This document shows positions 23,493 through 31,591 of a stretch of DNA of 63,271 bases, piece after piece. The notes beneath the pieces were generated by a model that saw nothing but the letters and a program-made list of their open reading frames with translations, was not told where the DNA came from and ran no database searches. Within the stretch, counting starts at the first letter, position 1, and each line of letters starts with the position of its first letter. The stretch spans positions 2,452,879 to 2,516,149 of the forward strand of contig CP070638.1 of the NCBI GenBank assembly GCA_020354025.1, written 5' to 3'. The position numbers were made by a program, and so were the translations under genes. This stretch comes from Fidelibacterota bacterium (GTDB taxonomy: Bacteria > Fidelibacterota > Marinisomatia > SCGC-AAA003-L08 > TS1B11).

Positions 23493-24452
23493 TCAATCAT
23501 CAATCATTTTCACGCTCCCGGTTTCTTCCCGGCCGCCTCTTCCGCCCCCCCCCTCCTTCCGCATCACCCGCGCCGTATGACCCAGGCTCGCAACTCCCGG
23601 AACGCTCCTGAGTCCCTTGTACTTCTTTCGCAGCTCCCTCAGCGCCTGCCGGTTGCCCAGGGCGCTCCGTACCCCGGCGAAGTAGTCCCGCATTCCCGCC
23701 ACCACCGCCATATCCCCCACCGGGCCGTGCCCCGGCACCACCGTAACGTCTTCCGGGAACCGGGCCAGCAGCCCCTCCAGCGTTGCCTGCCAGTCACCCG
23801 TGTGCGCCTGCCCTCCGAACGCCATCAGTACCGGGTGCCGGTCGGTAAACACCAGGTCGCCCGTCAGCAGCACCTTCCGCTGCCGGAAGTACACCACCAG
23901 GTCGTTCGGCGAATGGCCCCGGCCCGTATTGATCAGCAGGACCTCCTCGTTACCCATGTCGAGCACCAGCGAGTCCGCCACCGCTTTCGCCGGGTAGGGC
24001 TCCCCCCCGGCATAGGACTCCCGCCCGACGGGCTCCTGCCCAGCGTAGGGCTCCTGCCCGCCCTGAGCCTCCCCGTCCCCCGGCGCACTGCTGCCCGTCA
24101 GCACCCGGGCACCGGGATAGAGCTTGTTCCCCCCAACGTGGTCCAGGTGGTCGTGGGTGATAATGACCGTCACCGGCCGGCCGTCTGCCCGCGCTTCGAC
24201 CAGCGACCGCAGCCGCTTGGCGCCCCGGCCCCACTTCGTGTCCACCACGACCACCTCCTGCTCCCCGACGAAGATGGCGCTGTTGCCGCCGCCCCCGGGC
24301 ACGATTGTCAGCGCCGCGTCCACCTCCACCACCGCTGTCTCCAGCGCCGCTGTCTCCAGCGCCGCTGGCTCCGTCGCCACCCTGGCCGCACACCCCCAAC
24401 TCATCAGCGCGAGCGCCGCCAGGATAGTGATCATCTGAAACGTCTTGCTCAT
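23493..24452 (-). CDS. Metallo-beta-lactamase-fold lipoprotein
   Basis: I start it at ATG 24452, which gives a lipoprotein signal (MSKTFQMITILAALALMSWGCA); the frame is open to 24587, but that extension reads through a tandem repeat. The product is 319 residues. The MBL metal motif THDHLDHVGG is present, with further metal ligands at HSPNDLV (third His), GDLVFTDRH (bridging Asp) and PGHGPVGD. A Gly/Glu/Pro/Tyr-rich insertion with short repeats (about residues 145-170, AGQEP, GRESYAGGEPYP) sits between strands. It is probably a zinc hydrolase at the outer or inner membrane. The substrate is unknown; subclass B3 lactamases and quorum lactonases share the fold. Confidence 0.85.
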   Translation of the reverse strand: MSKTFQMITILAALALMSWGCAARVATEPAALETAALETAVVEVDAALTIVPGGGGNSAIFVGEQEVVVVDTKWGRGAKRLRSLVEARADGRPVTVIITHDHLDHVGGNKLYPGARVLTGSSAPGDGEAQGGQEPYAGQEPVGRESYAGGEPYPAKAVADSLVLDMGNEEVLLINTGRGHSPNDLVVYFRQRKVLLTGDLVFTDRHPVLMAFGGQAHTGDWQATLEGLLARFPEDVTVVPGHGPVGDMAVVAGMRDYFAGVRSALGNRQALRELRKKYKGLRSVPGVASLGHTARVMRKEGGGGRGGREETGSVKMIDD

Positions 24453-25001
24453 AATATCCCCCCCCCTAGACCTTGCCCCCTCCCTGTAACTAAAAACCCA
24501 GAACCCGAAACTAGAAACTTGAAACTTGTAACTATTTTTCGCGCACCTCGCGCACCAGGCGCACCACGCGCACCAGGCGAAAGACAAATACCCGTCGCCG
24601 CCTTATATTCCGGCGCTATGCAAATGCCGCCGCCATATCGCCTTGCCAACGCGCCCGCGACAGCGGCCCTGCCTTCCCTGCGTATGGACCGGGTAGCTCC
24701 ATATCATTCCTCATCCTCGTTCCGCCTCTCTGGCCTTCTTACCATTTTGCATTTTGCCGCCGGCCATCGTCGGGAAAAAACTTCAGGATGCAGAATTTTG
24801 TATGGGTTTTGTATGGATTTTGACGGTCCGGCAGTCACCACTTCAGCGGCAATCCGTTATCATCGATTTTTCATTTTGCATTTTGCCTCCGGCCATCGTC
24901 GGGAAAAAACTTCAGAGTGCAGAATTTTGGTGGGATTTTGCGGAATTTTAGGGTATCTCTCCGGTCTAGTTCCTGTTCTTCAATTTTGCATTAAGCAATT
25001 T
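24453..25001. other. Intergenic region with several short repeats
   Basis: This 549-base gap holds no convincing gene. Four tandem 9-base units of GCGCACCNN type occupy 24541-24576. A 63-base direct repeat (CATTTTGCATTTTGCC, CGGCCATCGTCGGGAAAAAA, then CTTCAG and GCAGAATTTTG) is present at 24743-24805 and 24872-24934. AT-rich CATTTTTCATTTTTCAATT sits next to the rmuC stop. Confidence 0.7.
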
Positions 25002-26084
25002 TCATTTTTCATTTTTCAATTCTTCGATCTCCGACGCCAGCTCCTCTGGCGCCTCCGGCAGCTCTTCTGGCACCTTCGCCAGCTCCTCTGGCACCTTCGG
25101 CAGCTCCAGGCCGATGGTCGCGCCCAGGTTCTCCTTGAACCGCTTGATATGTCCTTCACCGACCCGGTACGCCTCCGACGCGTTCTCCAGCCCCTTGCCG
25201 ATCACCTCGAACTTCTTGTGGAACAGCTCGAAGTTCTTCTCCACCGCCGCCAGCCCCTCCTGCAGCGCCTTGGCGTTCTTCAGGATCTCCACGTTACGGA
25301 TGCCGATGATCACCATCTGCAGGAAGGCGTAGAACGTGTTCGGGCTCACCGGGATCACCCGGTTGCTCTGCGCGAATTCGAATATCGCCGAGGGCTCTCC
25401 CAGGAAGTTCTTCTCCGCGATCGTCTCGTAATAGATGGCCTCCGATGGGATGAACATCAGCGCGAATTCCGTCGTGCCCTTCTCCGGCTTTATGTACTTC
25501 GAGCCGATGGACCGCACCTGCTGTTTCAGGGCATCCTCGTATTCCTTCCAGTGCGCCTTCTTTCGCCCCTCATCCTGGCTGTCGAGGTAGCGCTCGTAGT
25601 GCTCCCGGGGGAACTTGGCGTCTATCGGCACCACCACGTCCTTCACCTTCACCACCGCGTCCACCCGCTCCCGCCCGTCTATGGCGTATTGCCGCTCCCA
25701 TACGCCCTTGGGCAGCACCCGGTCCAGCAGCTCCTCCAGCACCGCCTCTCCGTAGCTCCCCCGCAGCTTCGGCGACTGCAGCAGGTACTTCAGCGACTGC
25801 CCCAGCTCCTGGGCCTCCTGCTGCTGCTGCACCAGGCTCTCCACCGTCTTCCCCATGTCCTTGATCGTCTCCAGCGTCTTGATCGTCGTGCCCGAGAGCA
25901 CGTCCTTCGACTTCTCCACCTCCTGCCTGGTGGTGTCCATCGTCTGCTGGATGTTCTGCTGGAATTGGAGGAAGCTCCTGCTCATGGCGGCCTCCACCTT
26001 GTCGGTGCCCTGGCCCCTCCAGGCGATCAGGACCACGACCAGGATTATCACTATGACCAGCAGCCCGGCGGTTACGAATTCCAT
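25002..26084 (-). CDS. rmuC: RmuC family protein
   Basis: The product has 360 residues. An N-terminal membrane helix (AGLLVIVIILVVVLIAWRG) is followed by a coiled-coil and the RmuC core with LRGSYGEAVLEELLDRVLP, VVVPIDAKFPREHYERYL and TTEFALMFIPSEAIYYETI. RmuC proteins carry a nuclease-like fold and limit recombination at inverted repeats. The C-terminus holds three short PEEL repeats (KVPEELPEAPEELASE) and ends in residues encoded by an AT-rich repeat. It stands alone, 123 bases after the BatD-like gene. Confidence 0.9.
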   Translation of the reverse strand: MEFVTAGLLVIVIILVVVLIAWRGQGTDKVEAAMSRSFLQFQQNIQQTMDTTRQEVEKSKDVLSGTTIKTLETIKDMGKTVESLVQQQQEAQELGQSLKYLLQSPKLRGSYGEAVLEELLDRVLPKGVWERQYAIDGRERVDAVVKVKDVVVPIDAKFPREHYERYLDSQDEGRKKAHWKEYEDALKQQVRSIGSKYIKPEKGTTEFALMFIPSEAIYYETIAEKNFLGEPSAIFEFAQSNRVIPVSPNTFYAFLQMVIIGIRNVEILKNAKALQEGLAAVEKNFELFHKKFEVIGKGLENASEAYRVGEGHIKRFKENLGATIGLELPKVPEELAKVPEELPEAPEELASEIEELKNEK

Positions 26085-26207
26085 ACGCTATCTCCCTTGA
26101 TGGCGAGCAGGACTAAGCACGCTGATATGCCCGCTGCTCTATGCTGCAATGTAGTGAGGTATATTGCTGAAGGCTATGTAATCCGGGGGTCAAGGGGGGC
26201 TCGCCCC

Positions 26208-27107
26208 TCAGACCCGGAACTCCGGCCGGGTCCGGTCGATGATGGCCGCCACCCGCCTCAGGTCCTCCCGCCACGCCTTCGTCGGATGGTGCTGGTCGGC
26301 GAATTTGGCCAGGTCGCTCTGCTCCAGCACCTGCCCGATCAGCGCCGCCGTACCCGGATCGTCCAGCTCACCGGGCAGCAGATCCTTGATCTCCGACGTC
26401 GTCATCTCCAGCGCCCGGAACAGGAACCGCTGCTCCAGGTACCGCCGCAGCAGCCGGGACAGCTCCAGGTAATACTCGCTCGCCAGAGCCGGACGGTATT
26501 TGCCCACGCTCAGCTTGCCCAGCGCTCTCGTCGCTATGTCGTCCGGCTGGAGCACCTCGTCCTTGGCCGCCTGGGCCGGCCCCGTCAGGCGCCGCCGGCT
26601 CCACCACAGCAGCGCGATCACGACCACCAGCACTGCCGCCAGCCCGGTCCTGAACCAGAACGAACGCGGGTTCCTAAGGATAACGGGTATCATGCCCTTG
26701 ATCTCCCGGATGTCATGCTCCTGGCCCGTAAGGACACTGGCAACCAGGATGGACAGCGAGTCGGTCTGTATCACCCGCTCGGCGCCGTCGGCAGCAACTA
26801 TCTTGACCGGGATGCCCGGCAGCATCACCCGGCCCAGCTCCCAGAAGGTGAAGGTATATTCCACCGCCATCGGTTCCAGGCGGGTCTGGTCCAGGCTGGC
26901 TCCGGGACTGGTCACGGCAACCTCCGCAAAGTGAGGGACGCTGCCGGCGGGCAGGTCCACCTCCAGCCGGAGGATCACCGGCTCACCGATGTGTACGGTA
27001 TCGGCGCTCCAGCCGCTTGTGAGCCGTGCGCCCTGCTCCTGGCCGGGCAGCACCTGGGCGGACAGCGCGCCGGTGATCAGCAGGCAGACTGGCAGGTAAT
27101 GTCTCAA
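26208..27107 (-). CDS. BatD-like membrane protein
   Basis: The product has 299 residues. A signal peptide (MRHYLPVCLLITGALSAQ) is followed by an exoplasmic beta domain (about 35-140, with VHIGEPVILRLEVDLP and TFWELGRVMLPGIPVKI). A membrane helix comes next (TGLAAVLVVVIALLWW), then a cytoplasmic helical domain (about 190-299). This layout is seen in BatD and DUF4381-type proteins, which associate with DUF58 and MoxR proteins. It overlaps the DUF58 gene by four bases. Confidence 0.75.
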   Translation of the reverse strand: MRHYLPVCLLITGALSAQVLPGQEQGARLTSGWSADTVHIGEPVILRLEVDLPAGSVPHFAEVAVTSPGASLDQTRLEPMAVEYTFTFWELGRVMLPGIPVKIVAADGAERVIQTDSLSILVASVLTGQEHDIREIKGMIPVILRNPRSFWFRTGLAAVLVVVIALLWWSRRRLTGPAQAAKDEVLQPDDIATRALGKLSVGKYRPALASEYYLELSRLLRRYLEQRFLFRALEMTTSEIKDLLPGELDDPGTAALIGQVLEQSDLAKFADQHHPTKAWREDLRRVAAIIDRTRPEFRV

Positions 27108-27979
27108 TGACGGCTCGCCCTGGTGGTAAAGTAATTCATGAGGGGCTGCACGTAGCTGTCGTGCGTATTGATCGAGATAAGGTCGATGCTGTTACGGCGG
27201 CAGAACTCCTGGAAGACGGCCCGCCGTTCCTCGATCCGCCCTCCGAATTCCTCCCGGACCGCCTTCGAGGACGTGTCCAGCCAGGCCTCTTCACCCGTCT
27301 CGGGATCATACCACTTGACCAGCCCCAGGTTGGGCAGGCTCAGCTCGGAGGGGTCCTCCAGTCGCAGCAATATCAGGTCGTGCTTGCGGCTTACCAGCCT
27401 GAGGGGCACATCGAAACCTTCGTCGATAAAATCGGACAGCAGGAAGATGACGCTGCGCCGCTTGAGCACCCGCAGCAGGTACTCCAGGGCGGTGTCCAGG
27501 CTCGTCTGCCGGCCCATCGGCTCGTGGTAGAGCAGGTCCCTGATCACCCGCAGGACGTGCCCCCGGCCCTTCTTGGGCGGGATGAACTTCTCCACGCCGT
27601 CGCTGAAAATGACCAGCCCCACCTTGTCGCTGTTCTTGATGGCGCTGAAAGCCAGCACGGCGGCGATCTCGATGGCGATATCGCTCTTCAGCACGGGACC
27701 CGTGCCGTATACCGAAGAGCCGCTGCCATCCACCGCCAGCACGACCGTCAGCTCCCGCTCCTCATCGAAGCGCTTGACGAACGGTCGGCCAAAACGCGCG
27801 GTGACGTTCCAGTCGATGGCCCGGATGTCATCACCGGGCAGGTACTCCCGCACCTCGGCAAACTCCATCCCCCGCCCCTTGAACACCGAATGGTACTCCC
27901 CGCCGAAAATGTCATTCACCAGGTGCCTGGTCTGGATCTCGATGAAGCGGACCTTCTCCAGAATTTCCCTGGGTATCAT
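27104..27979 (-). CDS. DUF58 / vWA-like protein
   Basis: The product has 291 residues. The DUF58 signature is clear (GRGMEFAEVREYLPGDDIRA, then IDWNVTARFGRPFVKRF). A von Willebrand A-like fold follows, with a metal site-type DGSGSS and LLSDFIDEG. Such proteins work with a MoxR ATPase, probably in maturation of other envelope proteins. It follows moxR by 32 bases and precedes the BatD-like gene with a four-base overlap. Confidence 0.9.
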   Translation of the reverse strand: MIPREILEKVRFIEIQTRHLVNDIFGGEYHSVFKGRGMEFAEVREYLPGDDIRAIDWNVTARFGRPFVKRFDEERELTVVLAVDGSGSSVYGTGPVLKSDIAIEIAAVLAFSAIKNSDKVGLVIFSDGVEKFIPPKKGRGHVLRVIRDLLYHEPMGRQTSLDTALEYLLRVLKRRSVIFLLSDFIDEGFDVPLRLVSRKHDLILLRLEDPSELSLPNLGLVKWYDPETGEEAWLDTSSKAVREEFGGRIEERRAVFQEFCRRNSIDLISINTHDSYVQPLMNYFTTRASRH

Positions 27980-28011
27980 GTCAACACCTCATGGGCCTGC
28001 CGGCAAGCGGT

Positions 28012-29037
28012 TCAAGGGGTAGGAATTGTGTCGAACAGGCGGTCGATGATCTCTTCGGAGGTCACGTTCTCCGCTTCCGCCTCGTATGTAAGTAGAATTC
28101 GATGTCGCAATGCGGGGCGGGCGACATCCCGCACATCGTCCATGATCACGTAGCCCCGATGGTTCAAAAATGCCCTGGCCCGGGCTGTGATGGCGATGTA
28201 GATCGATGCCCGCGGGGAAGCTCCGAAAGCGATCAATCCTTTAAGGTCATTAAGACCGAACTGTTCCGGGTTGCGCGTCGCTATCACCAGGTCAACGATA
28301 TACTGCTGGATATTCTCCGCCAGGTGAATGTCGTTCACCAGCTCCCGGCTCTTGAGGATCTTTTCCGCCCGAATGACCGGTTTCACTTCCGGCAGGTGGT
28401 TTGTCCGGGCCATGCGTTGAAGGATCAGCAGTTCCTCGCTGTTGGAGGGATAGCTCACCAGGAGTTTGAACATGAAACGGTCCACCTGGGCTTCGGGGAG
28501 AGGGTAGGTCCCCTCCTGCTCGATGGGATTCTGGGTAGCCATTACCATGAAAGGTTGGGGCAGTGGGAAGGTTTCGGTGCCGATGGTCACCTGCCCTTCC
28601 TGCATGGCCTCCAGCAGGGCGCTCTGCACCTTGGCAGGTGAGCGGTTGATCTCGTCGGCTAACACGATGTTTGTGAAAATGGGGCCCCGCTTGACTTCAA
28701 ACGTCCCCTCTTTAGGGTTGTATATCAAGGTACCTATCAGGTCTGCGGGCAGCAGGTCCGGCGTAAACTGGATGCGTTGGAACTTGGTCTGCACTAGATT
28801 TGATAGGGTGCTCACCGTGAGGGTCTTCGCCAGGCCGGGCACTCCCTCCAGCAAAGCGTGCCCCTTGGATAGCATGGCGATGAGCAGCTTCTGGATGAGG
28901 TCATGCTGCCCGACGATGACCCGGCTGATTTCCTCCCGGAGCCCGCTGACATACTCCGATTCGCCGATGATGCGGTCGGTGAGAGCTTGGAGGTCAGGGC
29001 TGGGCTGAGCCTTAGGCCGGGATGTTTTAGATGGCAT
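28012..29037 (-). CDS. MoxR-family AAA+ ATPase
   Basis: The product has 341 residues from ATG 29037, chosen for its AAGGTG site (the GTG at 29046 is the other option). Walker A-type LLEGVPGLAKT, Walker B VLADEINRSP and the sensor ATQNPIEQEGTYPLPEAQ mark the MoxR class, a chaperone-like AAA+ group. Its partner is normally the DUF58/vWA protein, encoded next. It overlaps slightly with the end of the preceding TPR lipoprotein gene. Confidence 0.95.
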   Translation of the reverse strand: MPSKTSRPKAQPSPDLQALTDRIIGESEYVSGLREEISRVIVGQHDLIQKLLIAMLSKGHALLEGVPGLAKTLTVSTLSNLVQTKFQRIQFTPDLLPADLIGTLIYNPKEGTFEVKRGPIFTNIVLADEINRSPAKVQSALLEAMQEGQVTIGTETFPLPQPFMVMATQNPIEQEGTYPLPEAQVDRFMFKLLVSYPSNSEELLILQRMARTNHLPEVKPVIRAEKILKSRELVNDIHLAENIQQYIVDLVIATRNPEQFGLNDLKGLIAFGASPRASIYIAITARARAFLNHRGYVIMDDVRDVARPALRHRILLTYEAEAENVTSEEIIDRLFDTIPTP

Positions 29038-29521
29038 TCGTGACACCTTTCAGAGCCTCAATCTCATCAGCGGATTTACCTAGGTTCTCCAGCTCGAATT
29101 TCACCGAAGGGATCAATTCGTGGTTAGGGTATTGATCCATAAATCCCGTGTATGCCTGTCTGGCCGCCTCGTAGTCCTTGAGGTGATTGGCATATACGAA
29201 GCCGACCATGAAAAGGGCCTTTACCCCTTCATCAGTGTCAGGATAAAGGATAGTAGTCTCCTGGTATGCTGTGACAGAGCTCTGAAGATCATCCATATTG
29301 TTCATGAAAATGTCCCCCGTCTGGAACAGGGCCTTGGGCGCAAGGGCATGTTCAGGATAGGTGGCTACTAGTTTCTCGAGGGTCCTTATGGCTTTGCGAT
29401 ATTTCCTGGCCCGCACTTGCCCCTCAGAGGATCTCCATAGCTCTTCGGCCGTCTGCCCGACGCCGCAGGCTATAAAAAGCAGCAGTAATGACAGGTAAAT
29501 GCTTCGCTTTGTCGGACGCAT
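29027..29521 (-). CDS. TPR lipoprotein, BamD/YbgF-like
   Basis: The product has 164 residues with a lipoprotein signal (IYLSLLLLFIACG). TPR helices follow: RKYRKAIRTLEKLVATYPEH, ALAPKALFQTGDIFM and AARQAYTGFMDQYPNHEL, the pattern of BamD and YbgF/CpoB repeats. At this length it lacks the five repeats of true BamD, so it is better called BamD-like. It heads the moxR/DUF58/BatD operon. Confidence 0.8.
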   Translation of the reverse strand: MRPTKRSIYLSLLLLFIACGVGQTAEELWRSSEGQVRARKYRKAIRTLEKLVATYPEHALAPKALFQTGDIFMNNMDDLQSSVTAYQETTILYPDTDEGVKALFMVGFVYANHLKDYEAARQAYTGFMDQYPNHELIPSVKFELENLGKSADEIEALKGVTNAI

Positions 29522-29757
29522 ATAACTATACTCCTATACTCGTTGATGAATAGCTTTCATGGGAGCGAAAATTTATGCTCAGGCTCCACCGGGCTTCAAG
29601 ACACAATTACAAGGTTGTTTTACTTATATACCGGCAGTGGAGTTCCAGCTTCACTCTTCCAGCTCGTGTTTGGCAGGCATTAAAAAGAAAACAATAATGA
29701 AATAACCGCAAAATATGCGTATTAACTGAACAGGCTAGGGTTCACCATTGGCACAGG

Positions 29758-31569
29758 TTAGAAGGTGTACAGAAAGGCCGTCTGGAGAGTGGGATTATCC
29801 CCCCAGGGAAAGGCCACATCAATCCTTACGGGCCCCAGGGGAGTTGTTATCAGCAGTCCCGCCCCAGTATCCCAGCCCCAAATCCATTCCAGAGTTGGAT
29901 CGTCCGGTTCCTGGTAAGCCCATAACCCACCAGCATCTATGAAGAACTCGGCACCTAGAATCCAGATGAGTGGAACACGCAGCTCAATATTAACCAGCCA
30001 TTTCGCCATCCCACCCTCTTCAGAAAAGCTGCTGGGCTTGGACCAGCCTCTCAAAGACGTACTGCCACCCAGATCAAAGAGATGATAGCGTCTTAATCTA
30101 ACACCGGAGGGGGCAGTCATCAGGTATCCCGCCTTAAAACGATATGCGAATACTGCACTTTGAAAAAGGGTATGGTAGCGTCGGATATCCAGTTCTGCCA
30201 GGTGATAGAGCGGATTACCTGTCAGGAAGGTGCGCTGAAGGGAATACTTGATTTGAAAGATGGTGCCCCGGCGAGGAGCTAACAGATTGTCCGCTCCCTG
30301 GAACAGGTATTCCAACCTGAAACCTCCTTCGGCCCCAGCGGCAATTGAGTCAGGATCAGCTGCAGTTTCGATCCAAACCAATCCGATAGAGCCCCGTGGT
30401 TGATGGCGCTGTGTCCGTTTAGGAAGTAGAGATAAATCCACACCCTGGCGCCAGATAGTCTCGGGGACTGTGCGGTAATCAGAGTACAGTCTAACCGACG
30501 AGGGCAGTCGGATTCCCATAGTCCAGGGGGAGACAATTTCCCCGGCGGCTAGAAAATCAGGCGGCCACCATCGCTCCCATAGCAGATTGCCTTCCAGGGT
30601 GATACCGGTTCGGAGACTGGTGTTCAGTAGCCTGGAATGCCACCACTGAAACGAACTGCTCAGTGCCGTATTGGGCTCGCCCCCTCTCGCGGCCTCCTTC
30701 TGGCTGAATCCCGCACTGAAATCGAAGCTGCCCCGTCCCAACTCGCGGACGCGTACTTCGATATGCGCAATCCTGGGCTCCTCAGCCTGAACCAGGGGAG
30801 TTATTTCAACAGCACTGAAAAGCCCCGACTCGAAAACACGCTGCTGACTAAGGAGGAGTTTGCTCCGGTTGAAAACATCCCCGCGGTGAAACAACAATTC
30901 GCGCGTCACATACCACTCCGGGATCTGCTGAAGCCCCGACACCATCACATTACCAATTAAATAAGTAAGACCCTCGGAAATCGTAAGGCGCAGGTGAACA
31001 TCATCGTTTACCTCGATTTCTTCGAGGATGTCGATGGTAAGCTTGCCCTGATCCTGATAATGGTGTCGCAATGCCTCCAACCGATCCCGGATACCTACCG
31101 GATTATACGGTTCTCCTATTTGTATGCCCAGGAACTGCACGATCTCCTCTCTAGACAGGAGTCGATCACCTGTTATAGTAACCTCCGACAGCATGAACGG
31201 CCGCCCCTCGTTTACCCGAAGATAGACCTCCACCCCTCCATCAGGGGTAATTGTGAAAGACTCATCTACCCTGGCTTCCAGATACCCGTGACTGAAATAA
31301 AAATGCTCGATGGTGAGGGCATCGACTTTCAGTGCGCGGCGGCTGAAGGGAGTACCACCAGATAACAACTTGGGGGCCCTCAATCTCATCAGGTTCGTAA
31401 GCTCGCCCAGTTCAAACGTCAGACTGTCGGGATGTCCAATGAAAGTCAGGCTGTCAGGAGGACCGATGGTAATACTTACTATCGGTGGATTGGCCTGTTG
31501 GCCAGTTAGAGCGACCACTGATACAAGAAAAGATAGAGAGAGAATGACTGCCCGAGGCGTGCGAATCAT
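29758..31569 (-). CDS. tamA: TamA/BamA-family outer-membrane assembly factor
   Basis: The ATG at 31569 gives a signal peptide (RAVILSLSFLVSVVALTGQ); the frame is open to 31686 but that would overlap tamB. The product has 603 residues. The N-terminal part has POTRA-type repeats (about 50-280, for example FMLSEVTITGDRLLSREEIV and YLIGNVMVSGLQQIPEWYV). The C-terminal part is a beta barrel with the FDLGGSTSLRGW motif of the Omp85 superfamily (the RGW site) and ends in an aromatic residue (TAFLYTF), the outer-membrane sorting signature. It probably inserts barrel proteins or acts with TamB. It directly follows tamB by 22 bases. Confidence 0.9.
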   Translation of the reverse strand: MIRTPRAVILSLSFLVSVVALTGQQANPPIVSITIGPPDSLTFIGHPDSLTFELGELTNLMRLRAPKLLSGGTPFSRRALKVDALTIEHFYFSHGYLEARVDESFTITPDGGVEVYLRVNEGRPFMLSEVTITGDRLLSREEIVQFLGIQIGEPYNPVGIRDRLEALRHHYQDQGKLTIDILEEIEVNDDVHLRLTISEGLTYLIGNVMVSGLQQIPEWYVTRELLFHRGDVFNRSKLLLSQQRVFESGLFSAVEITPLVQAEEPRIAHIEVRVRELGRGSFDFSAGFSQKEAARGGEPNTALSSSFQWWHSRLLNTSLRTGITLEGNLLWERWWPPDFLAAGEIVSPWTMGIRLPSSVRLYSDYRTVPETIWRQGVDLSLLPKRTQRHQPRGSIGLVWIETAADPDSIAAGAEGGFRLEYLFQGADNLLAPRRGTIFQIKYSLQRTFLTGNPLYHLAELDIRRYHTLFQSAVFAYRFKAGYLMTAPSGVRLRRYHLFDLGGSTSLRGWSKPSSFSEEGGMAKWLVNIELRVPLIWILGAEFFIDAGGLWAYQEPDDPTLEWIWGWDTGAGLLITTPLGPVRIDVAFPWGDNPTLQTAFLYTF

Positions 31570-31591
31570 TAATTGGGTACAGGATCGATGA

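Noticed and set aside
24453-24587. N-terminal extension of the MBL gene
   Set aside because: It translates a 9-base tandem repeat into CAWCAWCARC-type sequence and lies before a good lipoprotein signal.
23418-27110. A 1230-codon open frame on the plus strand
   Set aside because: It is antisense to MBL, rmuC and BatD genes. Its product is rich in His, Arg, Pro and Leu and has no domains; GC-rich codon use of the real genes leaves the opposite frame open.
27107-28153. A 348-codon plus-strand frame
   Set aside because: It lies antisense to the well-supported DUF58 gene and part of moxR, with no recognisable protein features.
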